DNA of 64,000 bases from NCBI GenBank assembly GCA_016703895.1, contig JADJBE010000002.1, positions 124,001-188,000 on the forward strand, given 5' to 3'. The notes beneath the pieces were generated by a model, which saw only the letters and a program-made list of their open reading frames with translations, did not search any database and was not told the origin of the DNA. Origin of the DNA: Pseudomonadota bacterium. Lineage in GTDB: Bacteria; Pseudomonadota; Gammaproteobacteria; Steroidobacterales; Steroidobacteraceae. Below are positions 45,299 through 54,564 of this stretch, piece after piece (the first letter of the stretch is position 1; the number at the start of each line of letters is the position of its first letter). Position numbers and translations under genes: made by a program.

Positions 45299-47551
45299 TT
45301 GCCGCAGTTCGACGAATTCACCGCGTCAGATATTCTCGCGAAGGATAGCTGGACCGCTCAGGCGACACGGCCAGCCATCGGCATCGATGTGGCGTGTACC
45401 AAGCTCGTCGTCGATTTGCAGACTATGCCAAGGGCGAACGCTGAGGCGGTATTGCAGGCAGCACTCGCGACGCTGCGCGAGAGCACGGCAGTAGACACAG
45501 CGTTCCTGTTGTTGCTAGCTGCCGATAGCGCCACGATCCAGACAGTCTATGCAACACATTCGTCGCTCATGCAGGGGCGAATCGAGACGCTGCGCGGCGA
45601 GTCGCTCGAGCAGTATCCCTGGCTGCGGAGCCGACTCGACCATTTGCGTCTGTCGGAGCTGCGCGATTGCGCCGGCCCACGCAAGGAGCAACAGGCCGAA
45701 GCTGCACGGCTGCTACAACTACAGATCGGCTCGATGTTGGCAGTCGCTATCCGTGTACAGGGCCGGCCGGCAGGGTTGTTAGGTCTGGGAACAATACTGC
45801 CGCGTGGCGCCTGGGATGTGAACCTGCAGTTGCTGCTCAAGCTGGTGGGCGCCAGCCTCGCGTCCGCGCTCGAGCGCATCGCGCTCGAGATGCGGCTGCT
45901 CACGCTGGAGGAGCGCGTCGAGTTGTCGCAGCTGGCGGCGAATGACGGTCTCTGGGACTTCGACATGCAGACCAACGCGGTGTATTACTCGCCGCGGTGG
46001 AAAGTGATGCTGGGCTACGATGGGGTAGACGCGGAGCGCACGGTCGAATGGCGCAGCCTCGTGCATCCCGAAGATCTGGTTCGCGTGCAGCAGCAACTAC
46101 GCGAGCATATCGACGGCAAACAGACTGTGTTCGAGTCTGTCCATCGTATGCGCCATCGCGATGGCGAGTATCGGTGGGTCATGAGTCGCGCCAAGGCGCG
46201 CGTCGACGAGCACGGGCGTTTGTTGCGCCTGGTCGGCGTCGAGCTCGACATCACCGAGCGCAGGCTGTACGAAGAGGCGCTGTTCCGCGAAAAGGAGAGC
46301 GCGCAGATCACCTTGCAGTCCATCGGCGATGGCGTGATCACCACCGACGGGGATTCGGTGATCGATTACATCAACCCGATTGCCGAACAGCTCACTGGCT
46401 GGCGTCTCGAAGATGCGATGGGACGGCCGGTGGAAGAGATCTTCCGTGCCTTTCACGAAGAAACCTGTGAGCCACTCGAAAACCCACTCACCGTGTCGAT
46501 TCGGCGCGCGCGGCCGAGTAAGTCCGTGCGACCGATGTTGCTGATTCGGCGCGACGGCAACGAGTTGTACGTCGAGAGCTCTGCTGCGCCGATCCGGGAC
46601 GGGGCCGGCAAGTGCGGCGGCGGTGTACTGGTGTTCCACGACGTGACGGAGTCGCGCGAGCTGAATCGACGGCTCTCCTACCACGCGAGTCACGATTTGT
46701 TGACAGGGCTCGTCAATCGGCGCGAGTTTGAAAGCCGGGTCGAACGCTCGCTGAAGAGTGCCCGTGCGCGCGAGTCGTCGTTCGCGATGTGCTATCTCGA
46801 CATTGATCAATTCAAGATCATCAACGACACCTGTGGTCATAGTGCAGGCGATGTCCTGTTAGGACAGATCGGCGCATTGCTGAAGTCCAAGGTCCGTTGG
46901 CGCGATACGTTGTCGCGGCTTGGCGGCGATGAGTTTGGCGTGCTGCTGGAGGCGTGTTCGCTCGACGAGGCATTGCGCACGGCTGAGACCCTGCGCGAAT
47001 CGGTACGCAACTTCCGTTTCACCTGGGAGGACCGGGTATTCAGGCTGGGCGCCAGTGTCGGTGTCGTACCTATTACGGCCGACAACGTTGATGTGGCGTC
47101 GATACTGTCGGCGGCAGACAGTGCTTGCGCCGCGGCGAAGGAGGCCGGCCGCAACCGCGTCCATAGTTTCGCCGAGGAGATCACCGAGACCGCGGCGGTT
47201 GCCAGCTTCTCGCAGGCGAACCGCTTTATTCAGGCGCTGCGCGAGCTGGGCTGCAAGTTTGCGCTCGACGACTTTGGCACCGGACTGTCGTCTTTCGGTT
47301 ATCTGAAGCATTTCCCGGTGGACTACTTGAAGATCGACGGCAGTTTCGTGCGCGAGATTCTCCATGACCCGATCGATCGTGAGATGGTTCGCTCGATCAA
47401 CGAGATCGGCCATTTGACCGGCAAACTGACGATCGCGGAATTCGCCGAGAACGCCGAGATCATTCAGATGCTCACCTCACTGGGTGTCGACTACGCACAG
47501 GGCTATGGCGTAGCGCAGCCGCAGCGGGTACTCAAGGCCGTTAACGCCTGA
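45299..47551 (+). CDS. GAF-PAS-PAS-GGDEF protein with a truncated EAL domain
   Basis: 750 residues. A GAF-like region (about 20-195) and two PAS domains (GLWDFDMQTNAVYYS, then SIGDGVITTDGDSVIDYINP) precede a diguanylate cyclase with SRLGGDEFGVLLE and the inhibitory site RWRD five residues upstream. The EAL part begins abruptly at EITETAAVASFSQANRFIQA and runs through DDFGTGLSSFGYLK to the end. The first half of the domain, with the E-x-L catalytic motif, is absent; about 150 residues are missing. The junction is at 47177-47188. It is likely cyclase-only. TTG 45299 follows GAGGGG. Confidence 0.85.
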   Translation: MPQFDEFTASDILAKDSWTAQATRPAIGIDVACTKLVVDLQTMPRANAEAVLQAALATLRESTAVDTAFLLLLAADSATIQTVYATHSSLMQGRIETLRGESLEQYPWLRSRLDHLRLSELRDCAGPRKEQQAEAARLLQLQIGSMLAVAIRVQGRPAGLLGLGTILPRGAWDVNLQLLLKLVGASLASALERIALEMRLLTLEERVELSQLAANDGLWDFDMQTNAVYYSPRWKVMLGYDGVDAERTVEWRSLVHPEDLVRVQQQLREHIDGKQTVFESVHRMRHRDGEYRWVMSRAKARVDEHGRLLRLVGVELDITERRLYEEALFREKESAQITLQSIGDGVITTDGDSVIDYINPIAEQLTGWRLEDAMGRPVEEIFRAFHEETCEPLENPLTVSIRRARPSKSVRPMLLIRRDGNELYVESSAAPIRDGAGKCGGGVLVFHDVTESRELNRRLSYHASHDLLTGLVNRREFESRVERSLKSARARESSFAMCYLDIDQFKIINDTCGHSAGDVLLGQIGALLKSKVRWRDTLSRLGGDEFGVLLEACSLDEALRTAETLRESVRNFRFTWEDRVFRLGASVGVVPITADNVDVASILSAADSACAAAKEAGRNRVHSFAEEITETAAVASFSQANRFIQALRELGCKFALDDFGTGLSSFGYLKHFPVDYLKIDGSFVREILHDPIDREMVRSINEIGHLTGKLTIAEFAENAEIIQMLTSLGVDYAQGYGVAQPQRVLKAVNA

Positions 47552-48872
47552 GCAGTCGTTGCTCTAGTGGGTGTGCGACCAGATAAATGACGACCGAGGT
47601 TGCGAGGCCGAGTAGGGCCGGCGCTATCTCTACGCCGCCGAGAATCCCGCTCAACAAATCCGGCTGCGCGGCCAACCATGCTCCGCCGATGAAGCTGACG
47701 ACGGCCGCCAAACTGATTGCCGCGCGGGGTGGAGTATCATAGCTCTCGGTGCGTCGACGTCGCAGCAAGTAGTAGTCTGCAAGCACTGGCCCGATAACGG
47801 GTGGCACGATCGTGGCGAGCAAACCGATCCAGTCCAGGAACCGCTCGTAGATTCCCAGCCCCAGCACCGTGCCGGCAAGGCCGCAGAGTACCACCATGAC
47901 GCGTTTCGGCCGTCGCAGCAGGCTGGCGGTCTGTACCGAGGGCAGGTAGAGGTTGGTGTCCCCGGTAGTCCACAGTGCCAGCGTCATGCCGACCAAGGCG
48001 AAGATCGCAGCAAAGCCACCAATCGACCGCATATAAGTGGTGAAGTCCGCCGTGCCGCTAACGACCGCGCCCAACGAACCGACCAGATGCAAGAACAGCT
48101 GATCGAGCACCAGCACCACAAATGGAATGGCGAGCGCGATGAAGGTCGAACGCGAGAAGCGGACATACTCGGACATCACCACAGCGCCGACGATCCACGA
48201 GCCAATCACGAGATTGATCGCTTGCACGCCGGAGATCGGATTGTTAGCTGCCGTGCTGCGCGACAACTCGAGCAGGGGTTCCAACCCGCCGGCCTTGCCG
48301 ATATTCAGCCAGATCGCGTAACAGCCGACCAGCGTCAACACGACCATCGACGGCAGTCCGACACGCTCTAGCCCTTTGACGCCGAACAGCGTGGTGCCCG
48401 TGTAGAGCAGTCCGGCGAAGATCGCGACCGCATAGTACAGCGCGGTGCCGGGAGCTTGAGTCCAGACCTGCGCAAACGCCCCGACAACGATGCCTTGCCA
48501 GCCGATCGTCAGCAACGCGATGAATAGCACCGGCAAGTACGCGCCCGCACGACCGTAGACGGCGCGAAACAGCAGGGCACTGTTGCAGCCGGTACGGTAG
48601 GCAATGTAACCAACCAGCGCGCCAATGACGAAATTGATCAGGTTGCCGACTAGCGAGTACCACACCAGGTCGGGCCAGAGCGGTAGTCCGGCGCCGAGCG
48701 CACCGCCGGTCAGCAAGCCCGTAATCAGGAATCCCCAACCAAAGGCGAGGGCTAGCAGCGGGCCGCCGGGGCGACGTTGCTCTGGGCCGAGTGCCGATAG
48801 CGGGTTGTCCGCGCTAGTGAGCTCCGCCGCCTCGTCGAAGCGAAAGAACTGCGTCAGCCACGAATTACCCAT
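47541..48872 (-). CDS. NCS1-family nucleobase permease (CodB-like)
   Basis: A 443-residue membrane protein with about 12 spans, of the purine/cytosine permease (NCS1) family: GWGFLITGLLTGGALGAG, YRTGCNSALLFRAVYGRAG and a late TGDTNLYLPS. It takes up a nucleobase or related compound with a cation. It overlaps the 3' end of the GGDEF gene by 11 bp, tail to tail. The nearby nucleoside hydrolase and ribokinase suggest a role in base or nucleoside recovery. Confidence 0.85.
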   Translation of the reverse strand: MGNSWLTQFFRFDEAAELTSADNPLSALGPEQRRPGGPLLALAFGWGFLITGLLTGGALGAGLPLWPDLVWYSLVGNLINFVIGALVGYIAYRTGCNSALLFRAVYGRAGAYLPVLFIALLTIGWQGIVVGAFAQVWTQAPGTALYYAVAIFAGLLYTGTTLFGVKGLERVGLPSMVVLTLVGCYAIWLNIGKAGGLEPLLELSRSTAANNPISGVQAINLVIGSWIVGAVVMSEYVRFSRSTFIALAIPFVVLVLDQLFLHLVGSLGAVVSGTADFTTYMRSIGGFAAIFALVGMTLALWTTGDTNLYLPSVQTASLLRRPKRVMVVLCGLAGTVLGLGIYERFLDWIGLLATIVPPVIGPVLADYYLLRRRRTESYDTPPRAAISLAAVVSFIGGAWLAAQPDLLSGILGGVEIAPALLGLATSVVIYLVAHPLEQRLLRR

Positions 48873-48899
48873 GCCGTTTCCCCCCGGAAAGCTACGGTG

Positions 48900-49060
48900 T
48901 CATCCAACTGCGAGCGTAGTCGACTTGCCTGGGTAGTAACAAGCGCAATCGGCACCCGTGGGAGTCCGTTCGAGTGGTGGACGCTTGATCGCGCAGCGCG
49001 GTGATGCGAGCGGGCAGCGAGTGCGGAAAACGCAGCCTGCGGTGGGCGGCGCGGGTTCCA
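48900..49060 (-). pseudogene. C-terminal remnant of an oligopeptide ABC transporter ATPase
   Basis: About 50 residues survive: APPTAGCVFRTRCPLASPRC and YYPGK, the C-terminal oligo_HPY segment of OppD/DppD-type ATPases, whose usual form is P..GC.F..RCP.A...C. Nothing upstream on this strand resembles the ATPase body. It ends at about 49060, where a different fragment begins on the other strand. Clearly a leftover. Confidence 0.6.
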
Positions 49061-49334
49061 TTGCATCACGCAACTCGACGTTGCGCCCGACACGAGCATT
49101 GTCTACTACGTTGCTGAGGGCGGTCGACGGGTGCCGCGTTACGATTTCGACGCTGCGAAGCAATTGCCAGACTTTCTGTGCTTGGACGCCAGCGATGAGC
49201 GCGGCACCTATGGGCTGGGCGTGTTGCGGGACGGCCGCGTGCCGTGGCGCCGGGTCGCTGACGGTGAATTGCTCGCCGAGGTTGACTTCGGTGTGCGCAA
49301 TTGTTTATCGGGGCCGACCGAAATCTCGGCCTGA
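49040..49334 (+). pseudogene. fragment of an unidentified gene
   Basis: A frame reading ITQLDVAPDTSIVYYVAEGG, then RRVPRYDFDAAKQLPDFLCL and DASDERGTYGLGVLRDG has protein-like composition but no ATG, GTG or TTG start before about 49131. A GTG at 49131 would give 67 residues (VPRYDFDAAKQ...). No family recognised. It abuts the ABC remnant on the opposite strand, so it may be the tail of a deleted gene. Confidence 0.35.
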
Positions 49335-49382
49335 CCGACGACTAAGTGCTACCAACTCGACCGGCGATTAGCGAACCGGCGG

Positions 49383-49811
49383 TTACGGAGTTCGTTTCGC
49401 CTTCGCAGCGGCCGCCGCGGCACGCCGGTCCGCCTTCATTTGCCGCACATCTATCGGGCGGATCTCAGAGATCGGGCAGGTGTCCTGGCCAACGCGAACC
49501 TTCTCGAACTTGCTGATCGTATTCGTGGTTGACGTGACGCCGACGAAATTGGCGAACTGCAGGTCCCGACAGGTATCCCATACCTTGATGAGATAGGCAT
49601 CGTTGACACCGTTCCAGACGACTAACTGGTCGCGTGCCACCGGAGTCCACCCGTCGAGTCGGAATGACCGAAATTCATCGATCGGCTCGCCCGCGTAGTC
49701 CGCATAGCGGAACTCGGCGCGTTCGCCTTGTATCTTGGCGAGTCCGCCGTTGGTGGCGCAGCCAGCAAGTGCCAAGGTGGCCGCGAGCGCTGTCAGAATG
49801 AACTTTGGCAT
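49383..49811 (-). CDS. DUF6491 lipoprotein
   Basis: 142 residues with a signal peptide and lipobox ALAGC. The mature part (IDEFRSFRLDGWTPVARDQL, VVWNGVNDAYLI, TCRDLQFANFVGVTS and CPISEIRPIDVRQMK) matches the DUF6491 family, which is common in Xanthomonadales and relatives. Ends in an Ala/Lys tail. Function unknown. Start ATG complementary to 49809-49811. Confidence 0.75.
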   Translation of the reverse strand: MPKFILTALAATLALAGCATNGGLAKIQGERAEFRYADYAGEPIDEFRSFRLDGWTPVARDQLVVWNGVNDAYLIKVWDTCRDLQFANFVGVTSTTNTISKFEKVRVGQDTCPISEIRPIDVRQMKADRRAAAAAAKAKRTP

Positions 49812-49881
49812 GGGGCTGCTCCTATTTACTACAAGGTTGGACAATGTCTGCCGCGAAATGTTCCGGTGCCGAGTCGACTCA

Positions 49882-50835
49882 CTAGCCCTTTTCCGTGGCA
49901 TCCGCCACCGCCGGGGCCAGGCCGATCTCGCGAATCCGCTGCGCGAGGAATTCGCCGGCGGTGATCGGTGGGTACTTCGCGCCGGTCCCCACGCAGGCGG
50001 GCAGGCATGCCAGCGAGGTGGAGTCGGTCGGGTGTAAAAAGAATGGCATCGAGTAGCGGCTGACATTGGGCCCGGCCGGATTGACGACCCGGTGAGTGGT
50101 CGCAGCGATTTTGTCGTTAGTGAGTCGCGCCAGCATATCCCCTGAATTGACGATCAAGTTCCGTGGCGCCGTGTCGACCGGCAGCCAACCCCCATCACGA
50201 TCAAGGATTTGCAGGCCGGGGCCTCTGGCGGCAACTAGCACCGTCAGGAAGTTGATGTCTTCGTGCGGCGCCGAGCGCAGCGCCGCCGGATCGGCGTTCG
50301 GCAATAGCGGCGGATAGTGAATCAGGCGCAGGATCGAATTACCCCGCCGTGTCAGTGAGGCGAAGTAGTCATCCGGTAGTGCCAGCGATGGCGCAAGTGC
50401 ACGCAGGATCAGCTGTGCAGTCGCATCGAGAGCCGCGTACAGGGACTTGTACAGCGGTTGAAACTTCGGTAGCTCTGCGGGCCAGATGTTAGGCTCGAGT
50501 TCGACATCATGAACCAAACCGGCGCGCTCCCGGCCGATCTGCCAGAATTCCTTCAGGTCCGCATGGTTGCTGTGCTTCGCATGTTCCGTGCCGAAAGGGG
50601 TGTAGCCGCGCAGTCCACTCCGATACCGATTTTTGGCCGCAGTATCGAGCGCGAACAATGCTTCACTTTGCCGATAAGCGCGGTCGAGTAAGCTGGCGTC
50701 GACGCCGTGGTCGGCCAGGACGATGAAGCCGTAGTCGTGCAAACCTGCTGCGACTGAGTCACAAAACTGGCGGCGTGCCGCAGCGTTGCCTTTGCTGTAG
50801 AGGCGCAGGCTGAGTTCAGGCACAGCGCGGCTCAT
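49882..50835 (-). CDS. 2-oxoglutarate/Fe(II) oxygenase, isopenicillin N synthase family
   Basis: 317 residues with an N-terminal DIOX_N region and the 2OG-Fe(II) core. Iron ligands are in APHEDINFLT (HxD) and ATTHRVVN (H); RYSMPFFLHP gives the RxS co-substrate site. The family includes plant-type oxygenases and bacterial members acting on many substrates. It lies 20 bp downstream of the ribokinase gene on the same strand, so a nucleoside-related hydroxylation is possible but unproven. Confidence 0.85.
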   Translation of the reverse strand: MSRAVPELSLRLYSKGNAAARRQFCDSVAAGLHDYGFIVLADHGVDASLLDRAYRQSEALFALDTAAKNRYRSGLRGYTPFGTEHAKHSNHADLKEFWQIGRERAGLVHDVELEPNIWPAELPKFQPLYKSLYAALDATAQLILRALAPSLALPDDYFASLTRRGNSILRLIHYPPLLPNADPAALRSAPHEDINFLTVLVAARGPGLQILDRDGGWLPVDTAPRNLIVNSGDMLARLTNDKIAATTHRVVNPAGPNVSRYSMPFFLHPTDSTSLACLPACVGTGAKYPPITAGEFLAQRIREIGLAPAVADATEKG

Positions 50836-50855
50836 CTAAAGCGCACAGTGCGACA

Positions 50856-51723
50856 TCACGGTCGCCCCAACAGTTCGAGGACTTCGCGGCGCGTAGGCAG
50901 AGCGGGTTGTGCACCGTGACGAGTGGTCGCGAAGGCGCCCGCCGCACAGGCGAAATGTAGTGCGACGTCCGCTGGCTGGCCTTCGAGTAGAGCAAGTGTT
51001 AGCGCTGCCACGAAGGCGTCGCCTGCACCCGTGGTATCAAGCACTGCAACGGTTGGCGGTAGCGCGGTCGCGATCTGGCACCCATGTTGGTGCAGCGTCG
51101 CGCCGCGCGCGCCATGCGTCGTGGCAATCAGCCCAGGACAATGGTCGAGTTCCGTGCCAAAGAAAGCGGCCTCTGTCTCGTTGACCACGATGAGGCTGGC
51201 AGTTGCCAGGGTGGCGTGCGGCAGCGGCTGCGCGGGCGCGAGATTCAGGCAAAGAAATTCCGGTTGCCGCGCTGCCCACCGCGCAAACTGTTTCGAGTGG
51301 GACTTCGAGTTGGCAGATAACACTGGCGCCCAGGTCGTCCGGCAACCTCGGCGGCGTGAGGCATGCATTCGCGCCAGGTGCAACCATGATTTGGTTCTCG
51401 CCACCAGTTGCCACCGACACGAGCGCGACACCGGTGGGCTGTCGATCGTCGTGCCAACAGTGCTGCAGATCAACGCCACCGCTGTGCAACAGGGTCATGG
51501 CCTCGTCCGCTGCACTATCGCGACCCACCGCCGCGATCAGCCGCACGGCTGCACCGAGTCGCTGCGCAGCGAGCGCCTGATTGGCGCCTTTACCACCAGG
51601 ATGGCGGGCGAATGTCGCACCCGTGACGGTCTCGCCTGGCAGCGGCAACCGCGATCCTCGCGCTACCAGGTCGAGATTGACCGAGCCTACCACGGTGATG
51701 GCTATTGTTGCGGCAGGTGTCAC
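50856..51723 (-). CDS. rbsK: ribokinase, frame broken at 51285-51287
   Basis: About 288 residues, PfkB family: GSVNLDLVARGSRLPLPGET, HPGGKGANQALAAQRLG and the catalytic DTTGAGDAF. It phosphorylates ribose released by nucleoside hydrolase. The frame changes at AAA 51285-51287; removing one base gives LETVARWAARQPEFLCLNLA. Its start overlaps the nucleoside hydrolase stop (ATGA), so they are coupled. Confidence 0.88.
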
Positions 51724-52664
51724 GGCAGGTGTCGCAGAGATTGCACTAACAGCTCGAATACTCGTGCGCCGTTGGCACTGACCACCCAGCGAGCGTTGGT
51801 AGGCTTGTCAGCCGAGACGCGGAACTCTACCGCCGTGTGGCCGATGGTCAGCGGAGATTCGGTTTCGACGTCGATGTGGCAGGGTAGGTCGGTGAAGGCC
51901 GCCGGGTCCAGCAGCCAGGCGATGGTGCACGGGTCATGCAGCGGTACGCCGCCATCCCGATGGTCGTTCGCAGGCAACTGCAGCGTGAACTCGAGCAAGC
52001 TTGCCACGGTGTTTGCGGCGCGCGTCCCGACCGCGCGTAGCGCAGCCACATGTGCAGGGTTCGCTCGCACCTGATGGGTCGCATCCAGCCCCAGCATCAC
52101 GATCGGACAGCCGCACTGGAACACTCGCCGTGCCGCGTGGGGGTCTGCAAAGATATTGAACTCGGCAGAAGCCGTGATATTGCCGCCTTCGCAGCGAGCG
52201 CCACCCATGGCAACGATGCATTGCGCCCGTTGGACCGCATCGGCGTCGAGCGCGATAGCCTGTGCAATATTGGTCATCGGTCCCATGACCACCAGCGTGA
52301 CGGTGTTCGACGGGCGTTGCCGCAACGTATCCACAATCCATCGGGCAGCATGTCCGGGACTTGCCGGCTGGTCGGGCTGCGAAACGGGCAAATTGCCGAG
52401 ACCCGATGCGCCATGGAAATGTCCGGCGTCGACCGGCGCACGCACCAGCGGCGCCGCGCAGCCCGCATACACGGGCACCGAGTGGCTGCTGGCGAGTTCG
52501 CGCATCAGGCAGGCGTTGCGAGTAGTTAGTGCGAGTGGCACATTACCCGCGACAGTTGTGATCCCGAGCAGATCGAGTTTCGCTGGGGACGCGAATGCCA
52601 GCAATAGTGCGATGGCATCGTCGATGCCAGGGTCGCAGTCGATAATGATGGGCTGCGGCTGCAC
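51720..52664 (-). CDS. inosine-uridine-preferring nucleoside hydrolase
   Basis: 314 residues. The N-terminal calcium-binding aspartate cluster IIIDCDPGIDDAIALLLA and VVMGPMTNIAQA mark the nucleoside hydrolase family, which cleaves ribonucleosides to base and ribose. It starts at GTG 52664 and is coupled to ribokinase, giving a base-plus-ribose-phosphate route. Substrate range not predictable. Confidence 0.9.
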   Translation of the reverse strand: MQPQPIIIDCDPGIDDAIALLLAFASPAKLDLLGITTVAGNVPLALTTRNACLMRELASSHSVPVYAGCAAPLVRAPVDAGHFHGASGLGNLPVSQPDQPASPGHAARWIVDTLRQRPSNTVTLVVMGPMTNIAQAIALDADAVQRAQCIVAMGGARCEGGNITASAEFNIFADPHAARRVFQCGCPIVMLGLDATHQVRANPAHVAALRAVGTRAANTVASLLEFTLQLPANDHRDGGVPLHDPCTIAWLLDPAAFTDLPCHIDVETESPLTIGHTAVEFRVSADKPTNARWVVSANGARVFELLVQSLRHLP

Positions 52665-52681
52665 GGCGACGCGGCAAGAAT

Positions 52682-53578
52682 CTAATCGATGAAATCGAGG
52701 CGCATCGACAGGTCGACCGCTCGCAGATGCTTGGTGATGCCCCCGATCGACACAAAATCGACGCCCGTTGCCGCGATCGCAGGGAGCGTCGCCAGCGTGA
52801 CGCTACCTGACGCTTCGAGCTGCGCGCGGCGAGGGGCGGAACGGTTGCGCGTCACGGCTGCTCGCATGTCATCCAGTGACAGCTCATCCAACATAATGAT
52901 GTCAGCGCCGCTCGCCAGTGCGGCATCAAATTCTGCCAGCGACTCCACTTCGACTTCCACTTGTAGCCCGGCGGCGGTTCGTCGCGCCGTCGCCACGGCC
53001 GCGGCGATCGAGCCTGCTGCCACGATATGGTTTTCCTTGATGAGGATGCGGTCGTAGAGGCCAAGTCGATGGTTGAGCGCGCCGCCACAGCGCGTGGCGT
53101 ACTTCTGCGCCAGCCGCAGACCCGGCAGTGTCTTGCGGGTGTCAAGAATCCGGCAAGTTGTGCCGGCAACCGCATCGACAAACTGACGTGCAGCCGTGGC
53201 GGTGCCCGAGAGTGTTTGCAGAAAATTCAGCGCGGTTCGCTCACCTGTTAGCACGGCGCGAGCTGGACCCGCAATGCTGAACACCTCGCCGTCCTTGCTG
53301 ATTTGATCACCGTCGCCGACACGCCAAGTCAAGCTGACACGTTGATCGAGCTGGCGAAATACTTCGTCTACCCAGGCCATACCGCAGATCACGGCAGATT
53401 CGCGACAAATGACCCGACCCCGCACTTGCTGCGACTCGGGGACCAACGCAGCAGTGACGTCACCGGAGCCGACGTCTTCCGCCAGCGCCAGACTAACCTG
53501 ACGGGCAGTTTCCGTTGCTGGGGGCGGCGTTGGTCGATTGCTCAGAAGGGCAACCCGTGCGTGGCGCCCGCCATGCAA
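52682..53578 (-). CDS. nadC: quinolinate phosphoribosyltransferase
   Basis: About 298 residues; makes nicotinate mononucleotide from quinolinate and PRPP in NAD synthesis. Motifs: LAEDVGSGDVTAALVP, GERTALNFLQTLSG, LDTRKTLPGLR, LIKENHI and IMLDELSLDDM. ATG 53578 overlaps the upstream gene by 37 bp; no better start is visible before the conserved region. It ends 17 bp before the nucleoside hydrolase start on the same strand. Confidence 0.92.
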   Translation of the reverse strand: MHGGRHARVALLSNRPTPPPATETARQVSLALAEDVGSGDVTAALVPESQQVRGRVICRESAVICGMAWVDEVFRQLDQRVSLTWRVGDGDQISKDGEVFSIAGPARAVLTGERTALNFLQTLSGTATAARQFVDAVAGTTCRILDTRKTLPGLRLAQKYATRCGGALNHRLGLYDRILIKENHIVAAGSIAAAVATARRTAAGLQVEVEVESLAEFDAALASGADIIMLDELSLDDMRAAVTRNRSAPRRAQLEASGSVTLATLPAIAATGVDFVSIGGITKHLRAVDLSMRLDFID

Positions 53579-54138
53579 GCGAGCATCGGAATAGATAAAA
53601 CGAAATTGACTCGCGACGCGATGAGCGCCGTCTTGCGCGCTGCGGCCCGAGCTTCATCGGTGGCGGCGGTCAGCCCGAGAATTTTCTTCTGGTTGGGCCA
53701 GATTACCAACCAGACGTTGAGAAACATGATCGTACCCAGCCACACGCCGATGCCGATCGTCAGGAAGTACAGGCTACCGCCTTCGATCCGCATGCCGAGA
53801 GTGAAAGCATGCATGAAGCCACTACCTAACAACCAGGCGCCTGCGAGCCAAGTGGCGAGAGCGGTCCAGCGGAACCAGAAGAGCGCCCGCGGTGCGACAT
53901 ATTTGCTGATACCGGCACCACCGGGACCCGATGAATCCGCTGCGGCGCTGGCCAGAGCCGGAATCTGCACGACATTGAAGTAGTACAGCAAGCCCACCCA
54001 AAAGATGCCGGCGACGATGTGCAACCAGCGTGCCATGGCCAGCTGATTGATCTCGAAGCCGCCGATCGCGACTGCCATGAGGGCAGTCAGCACAAAGCCG
54101 AGTATCAGTGCATAGCGGTGATTCAACAGTAGGCTCAC
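53542..54138 (-). CDS. integral membrane protein, PuuD/UrateOx_N-like
   Basis: A 198-residue protein with about five hydrophobic segments. The stretch LAMARWLHIVAGIFWVGLLY resembles the N-terminal membrane domain of urate hydroxylase PuuD (UrateOx_N), which also occurs alone in uncharacterised proteins. No cytochrome c domain is attached. Its 3' end overlaps nadC by 37 bp. The family call is tentative. Confidence 0.5.
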   Translation of the reverse strand: MSLLLNHRYALILGFVLTALMAVAIGGFEINQLAMARWLHIVAGIFWVGLLYYFNVVQIPALASAAADSSGPGGAGISKYVAPRALFWFRWTALATWLAGAWLLGSGFMHAFTLGMRIEGGSLYFLTIGIGVWLGTIMFLNVWLVIWPNQKKILGLTAATDEARAAARKTALIASRVNFVLSIPMLACMAGATHGLPF

Positions 54139-54324
54139 AGGCCCCCCTATTGGGTGTCAGGCGCGGCTGGCAAGTACTGGACGTTGCAAGTCTGCGGTGG
54201 ATTTGAAGAATAGGCGAGGACCCCCCATAATTCAAACGAGCAGGGGCTAGCGGCACGTGCTGTTGTGCTGACGCCAACCCATCTGAACTACAGATATCTG
54301 AACTATAATGGAGACGATCCGTCG

Positions 54325-54519
54325 ATGATCGATGCCGCCCCTGCTACGGAAAGCCGGCCGATGTCGCCTTGTATTACCATCTGTGCGCTGGGTGCAGACG
54401 AACTGTGCAGCGGCTGCCTGCGCACTCGCGCCGAGATTGCCGGCTGGCTTGGGATGTCGGCGCGCGAGCAGTGGGATCTCTTGGCGGTGCTCGGCCAGCG
54501 TCGGGCGGCGCGTGAATGA
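54325..54519 (+). CDS. DUF1289 small cysteine protein
   Basis: 64 residues with MSPCITICALGADELCSGCL, then RTRAEIAGWLGMSAREQWDL: the DUF1289 pattern with four cysteines in a probable metal site. GGAG lies upstream of ATG 54325; a GTG at 54265 would add an unlike leader. Followed 45 bp later by grxD. Function unknown. Confidence 0.82.
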   Translation: MIDAAPATESRPMSPCITICALGADELCSGCLRTRAEIAGWLGMSAREQWDLLAVLGQRRAARE

Positions 54520-54564
54520 GGCAGCTGACTTTCAGTTGCCCGCTACGGACTTGGAGAATGACTA

